Shown here one piece after another: positions 13,519 to 16,302 of a DNA stretch of 16,302 nucleotides (the stretch's first letter is position 1; each line of letters starts with the position of its first letter). The notes below the pieces were generated by a model. It ran no database searches and was not told where the DNA came from. It was given only the letters and a program-made list of their open reading frames with translations. A program made the position numbers and the translations under genes. Source of the stretch: an uncultured Bacilli bacterium (GTDB lineage Bacteria > Bacillota_I > Bacilli_A > RF39 > UBA660); NCBI GenBank assembly GCA_944358225.1, contig CALVQP010000022.1, forward strand, positions 1-16,302, read 5' to 3'.

Positions 13519-13545
13519 AAAATTAAGAATGATAATAGTTCTTAA
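13477..13545. promoter_or_regulatory. Three TTCTTAA elements, two forming an inverted repeat at the predicted start site
   Basis: TTCTTAA occurs at 13477-13483 and 13539-13545, and its complement TTAAGAA at 13523-13529. The last two form a perfect 7-bp inverted repeat with a 9-base gap sitting on the predicted transcription start. The layout suggests binding sites for a repressor, or a leader hairpin. The sequence is AT-rich, so chance cannot be excluded. Confidence 0.4.
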
Positions 13546-13576
13546 GTTTTAACATTATTAAAAGGAGTGTGATTAA

Positions 13577-14749
13577 ATGTTAAAAACAAAAGTAGGTTAT
13601 AGTGAAAACATCGATGCCTACGAATCTGGAGTAGAAACTGCTACTATGGCTAACACTATTGAAAATCCTCAGGTTGGCCTATTATTTACTAGTTGTGTGC
13701 AAGATCAACAAGAAATAATTAGAGGAGCTAAAAGTATTTTAAAAGATGTTCCTTTAATTGGATGTACCTCATCAGCTGCAGTTTGTACCCAAGATGGTTA
13801 TTTAAACAAAGAGACTGGGTATAGTGCTATGATGCTATTTGGTGGTAGCGTAGAAGTTGTCACCGCTGGAAGTGCTAAAACGTCAGAAACTCCTCGTGAA
13901 ATTGGGCGAAAAATTGCTCAAGAAGCAATAGCTAAAAGAAAAGGTAGTGATACCGAACCAGACTTTTTCTTCATGAGTGCTTCTCCTGCCAATGAGGAAG
14001 AATATTTAAAAGGTATTCAAGATGTAATTGGAAATATTCCAGTCTTTGGAGGAAGTGCAGCTGATAACACAGTAGAAGGAAAATGGAGTATCCTAAATGA
14101 TCAAGAAGTCTACAACGACGGTTGTACAATTGCTATTTTCTATACTGATAGTCAAATGAAAAATATTTATACTGGAGCTTATCATGAAACTGAAAATGCC
14201 GGAATTATTACTAAAATTTCTGGTAGTAGAACATTAGTAGAAATAGATCATGAACCAGCAGTTGAAAAATATGCGAAATGGACCAACAAAAAAGTTGAAG
14301 ATTTAATGGGCGACAAATTACTAGTTGAAACAATATGTGCTCCTTTAGGTGTAAAAAGTCCTACAGGAACCGTAACAACTGTTCGTCATCCAATGTATGC
14401 TAATGATGATTTATCGATGAATATCGGAGCAGATTTGGCAGTTAATACAGCAGTTATTCAACTTTCAAACAGCAGTGAAGGCATTTTAGAAGCTAATAGA
14501 CAAACCGTCCAAAAATTAAATGAATTAATGACTACACCAGCTAATTCTTACTTCCTAGTTCATTGTGGAGGTAGAAGATTAGGTTTAGCTTTAGCTAATA
14601 TTGAAGATCAAATTTATCCAGAAATTAAAAAGGCAATACCTGATAAAGAATTTTTAATGGTCTTTACTTTTGGAGAATATGGACAAGGAGATCACTCTTC
14701 TAATACCGTTGGTGGTCTATCATTATCATTTACAGGATTTGGAGAATAA
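13577..14749 (+). CDS. FIST-domain sensory protein
   Basis: A 390-residue stand-alone FIST protein, predicted cytoplasmic. FIST_N spans about 30-215 (VGLLFTSC 33-40, VPLIGCTSSAAVCT 58-71, VFGGSAADN 156-164) and FIST_C about 225-375 (FLVHCGGRRLGL 326-337, FTFGEYGQG 363-371, NTVGGLSLSFTGFG 376-389). FIST domains are predicted ligand-sensing modules found alone or linked to signalling domains; small molecules such as amino acids have been proposed as ligands. No kinase, cyclase or chemoreceptor part is attached here, so the output is unclear. It is three bases upstream of an aldehyde dehydrogenase gene and supplies that gene's ribosome binding site, so the two are one transcript and perhaps one function. 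ATG 13577 follows AAAGGAG (13561-13567). TTCTTAA repeats in the promoter suggest regulation. Confidence 0.85.
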   Translation: MLKTKVGYSENIDAYESGVETATMANTIENPQVGLLFTSCVQDQQEIIRGAKSILKDVPLIGCTSSAAVCTQDGYLNKETGYSAMMLFGGSVEVVTAGSAKTSETPREIGRKIAQEAIAKRKGSDTEPDFFFMSASPANEEEYLKGIQDVIGNIPVFGGSAADNTVEGKWSILNDQEVYNDGCTIAIFYTDSQMKNIYTGAYHETENAGIITKISGSRTLVEIDHEPAVEKYAKWTNKKVEDLMGDKLLVETICAPLGVKSPTGTVTTVRHPMYANDDLSMNIGADLAVNTAVIQLSNSSEGILEANRQTVQKLNELMTTPANSYFLVHCGGRRLGLALANIEDQIYPEIKKAIPDKEFLMVFTFGEYGQGDHSSNTVGGLSLSFTGFGE

Positions 14750-14752
14750 AAT

Positions 14753-16189
14753 ATGAAAAGTTTAATAAAGGGACAATGGCTAGACTCAAGTAACAATGAA
14801 GTAATAAAGGTATATAATCCAGCAACAACTGAACTTATTGATACAGTACCGAGCCTAACTAAAGAAGATGTTGAACAAGCAATTGAATATGCTTATTCAG
14901 TGCAAAAATCATGGGAAGAAAAATCAGTTCTTTCTAGATGTGAAATCATGGCTAAATTTGCTTTACTAGTTAAAGAAAACGCTGAAGATTTAGCCCAACT
15001 ATTATCTAAGGAAACAGGAAAACCAATTAAAGAGGCACGTAATGAAATTGCTAATATTCAAATTGGTGTTCCAGCATATATAGAAAAAGTTAAACATGAA
15101 TATGGAAATTTAATTTATCGTGGTACCGAAGCAGGACAAGAAAATACTATTCAATACACGATTCAACAACCTTTGGGAGTTGTTGCTGCAATTATACCAT
15201 TTAATTTCCCAAGTGATATTTTTATTAATAAAATTCCTCCAGCATTATTAATGGGAAATGCTGTAATTTTAAAACCAGCTAGTGTTAATCCTCTTACTTT
15301 AACTAGATATATTGAACTATTAGAACAAGCTGGAGTTCCAGCAGGAGTTATTAATGTTGTCCATGGTTCTGGTTCTGTAGTAGGAAGAACTTTAACATCT
15401 CATCCTAAAGTAGCAATGGTAACTTTAACAGGTAGCACTGCTGCAGGAATTGATGCGGCTAAAAATTGTGCAGAACACTGCGCTCATAGTTCTTTAGAAC
15501 TTGGCGGAAATGACGCTTTTATCCTTTGTGAAGATGGGGATATGAACTTAGCAATCGAAGAGACAGTATGGGGAAGACTATATAATACAGGTCAAGTGTG
15601 CTGTGCTTCTAAAAGATTTTTAATTCATAATTCTGTTAAACAAGAATATATTAATAAGATGATTGAAAAAATCAATTCGTTAAAAGTTGGTCATCCACAA
15701 GATGAGTCTACCGATATCGGATGTCTTGTTAGTGAAGAGGCAGCAATAGAAGTAGAACGTCAAGTACAAGAAGCAATTAGCGAAGGAGCAACGTTAGTAT
15801 TTGGTGGAAGACGTAATGGTGCATTTTTTGAACCTACTATTTTAGATAACGTCACTCCGAATATGAAAGTAGCTAAAGATGAAGAGATATTTGGCCCTGT
15901 AATTTCCATTATTGGCTTTGATGATTTAGAAGAAGCTATTAAAATTGCTAATCAATCAATTTATGGATTATCAGGTTCAATCATCACCAAAGATATTAGT
16001 AAAGCTATCAAAGTTAGTGAAAAAATGGAATGTGGTGGCTTTGTTATTAATGGAGCAAGTTTCTTCCGATCTTTTGAACAACCATTTGGCGGTTGGAAAT
16101 ATTCCGGAATTGGTAATGAGGGGATAATGACTACTTTAAAAGAAATGTCTCGTACTAAAACTGTTATTTTAAAAAATATCACTAAATAA
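14753..16189 (+). CDS. NAD(P)-dependent aldehyde dehydrogenase
   Basis: A 478-residue member of the aldehyde dehydrogenase superfamily, oxidising an aldehyde to an acid with NAD+ or NADP+ in the cytoplasm. The full catalytic set is present: Asn151 in PFNFPSD, Lys174 in ILKPAS, a TLTGSTAAG nucleotide loop (224-232), Glu249 in LELGGND, Cys283 in TGQVCCASKR and Glu378 in EEIFGP, with PFGGWKYSGIGNEG (444-457) near the end. The GQVCCASKR string and the overall pattern are closest to succinate-semialdehyde or similar semialdehyde dehydrogenases, but substrate cannot be fixed from sequence. NFPS replaces the common NFPL or NFPF at the active site. It starts three bases after the FIST gene's stop, using GGAG (14741-14744) inside that gene. 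A perfect terminator lies 48 bases after its stop. Confidence 0.92.
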   Translation: MKSLIKGQWLDSSNNEVIKVYNPATTELIDTVPSLTKEDVEQAIEYAYSVQKSWEEKSVLSRCEIMAKFALLVKENAEDLAQLLSKETGKPIKEARNEIANIQIGVPAYIEKVKHEYGNLIYRGTEAGQENTIQYTIQQPLGVVAAIIPFNFPSDIFINKIPPALLMGNAVILKPASVNPLTLTRYIELLEQAGVPAGVINVVHGSGSVVGRTLTSHPKVAMVTLTGSTAAGIDAAKNCAEHCAHSSLELGGNDAFILCEDGDMNLAIEETVWGRLYNTGQVCCASKRFLIHNSVKQEYINKMIEKINSLKVGHPQDESTDIGCLVSEEAAIEVERQVQEAISEGATLVFGGRRNGAFFEPTILDNVTPNMKVAKDEEIFGPVISIIGFDDLEEAIKIANQSIYGLSGSIITKDISKAIKVSEKMECGGFVINGASFFRSFEQPFGGWKYSGIGNEGIMTTLKEMSRTKTVILKNITK

Positions 16190-16237
16190 CTAAAAAACGG
16201 ATAACTAAAAAATGATACTTAAATATGAAGTTGTAAG

Positions 16238-16277
16238 ATAAATGTAGACACAAAAAAAGTGTCTACATTTATTTTTT
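16238..16277 (+). terminator. Strong intrinsic terminator of the FIST-aldehyde dehydrogenase operon
   Basis: Perfect 14-bp stem from 16238-16251 (ATAAATGTAGACAC) and 16259-16272, 7-base A loop, then TTTTT. It starts 48 bases after the stop, unlike the other terminators here, which overlap their genes. Confidence 0.95.
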
Positions 16278-16297
16278 GCTATAATTAATATAAGGAG
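16277..16297 (+). promoter_or_regulatory. Extended -10 and ribosome binding site of a gene beyond the window
   Basis: TGC-TATAAT (16277-16285) is a perfect extended -10 directly after the terminator, followed by AAGGAG (16292-16297). The ATG at 16298 is too close to the binding site to be the start, so the gene probably begins just past 16302. Confidence 0.5.
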
Positions 16298-16302
16298 ATG
16301 AT

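Noticed and set aside
15945..16182. Short open frames on both strands near the end of the aldehyde dehydrogenase gene
   Set aside because: They overlap conserved dehydrogenase motifs and have no translation signals.
1..16302. CRISPR array, toxin-antitoxin pair, prophage or biosynthetic cluster
   Set aside because: No regular repeat-spacer pattern, no paired small genes, and no phage or assembly-line genes are seen on either strand.

Overview
The window is a very AT-rich stretch of a low-GC Gram-positive (Bacillota-type) chromosome. Evidence for this: purine-rich AGGAGG-like ribosome binding sites before nearly every gene, short intrinsic terminators, a class B sortase with two NPxTG-anchored surface proteins, and a tRNA gene with an encoded CCA end. 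UGA is a normal stop (it ends the gene at 10909), so this is not a Mycoplasma-code genome. The gene mix (sortase B, a split 2-hydroxyacyl-CoA dehydratase activase set, rubredoxin and Fe-S proteins, no respiratory genes) suggests an anaerobic, probably gut-associated member of Bacilli/Erysipelotrichia or a related uncultured lineage. That placement is inference. I see no complete mobile element, prophage or CRISPR array.

Layout. 1-188: edge sequence with a diverged 17-bp direct repeat, then a strong promoter. 189-1340: secreted thioester-domain adhesin with an NPQTG sorting signal. 1391-4315: three tightly packed genes, two DUF2229-type activase-related proteins and one BadF/HgdC-type ATPase, which look like pieces of the large fused CoA-dehydratase activase in a different order. 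4391-6899: a glycosyltransferase-zinc-ribbon-methyltransferase fusion overlapping a second methyltransferase. 6916-8472 (minus): class B sortase with an unusually large cytosolic N-terminal region. 8603-9211: small secreted cohesin-like protein with an NPDTG sorting signal, divergent from the sortase. 9294-10703: pyruvate kinase. 10798-10874 (minus): tRNA-Arg(CCT). 10909-11895 (minus): unrecognised protein with a Cys-His-Asp papain/transglutaminase-like triad. 12034-13419: rubredoxin fused to the FMN/Fe-S domain of glutamate synthase. 13577-16189: FIST-domain sensor protein and aldehyde dehydrogenase, an apparent operon. The window ends with a perfect terminator and a ribosome binding site for a gene lying beyond it.

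How the parts may work together. The sortase and the two NPxTG proteins form a plausible local anchoring system: one substrate is predicted to bond covalently to a target through a Cys-Gln thioester, the other looks like a small adapter or binding module. The two methyltransferase-type genes could modify a surface glycan, but no other glycan genes are present. The activase operon lacks its usual dehydratase partner here. The FIST-aldehyde dehydrogenase pair, with three copies of a TTCTTAA element around its promoter, looks like a regulated metabolic unit.

Intergenic regions are all under 200 bases and are accounted for by promoters, terminators and the tRNA. The most unusual items are the sortase N-terminal region, the split and reordered activase set, the glycosyltransferase-methyltransferase fusion, the Cys-His-Asp protein, and the recurrent placement of stop codons inside terminator hairpins.
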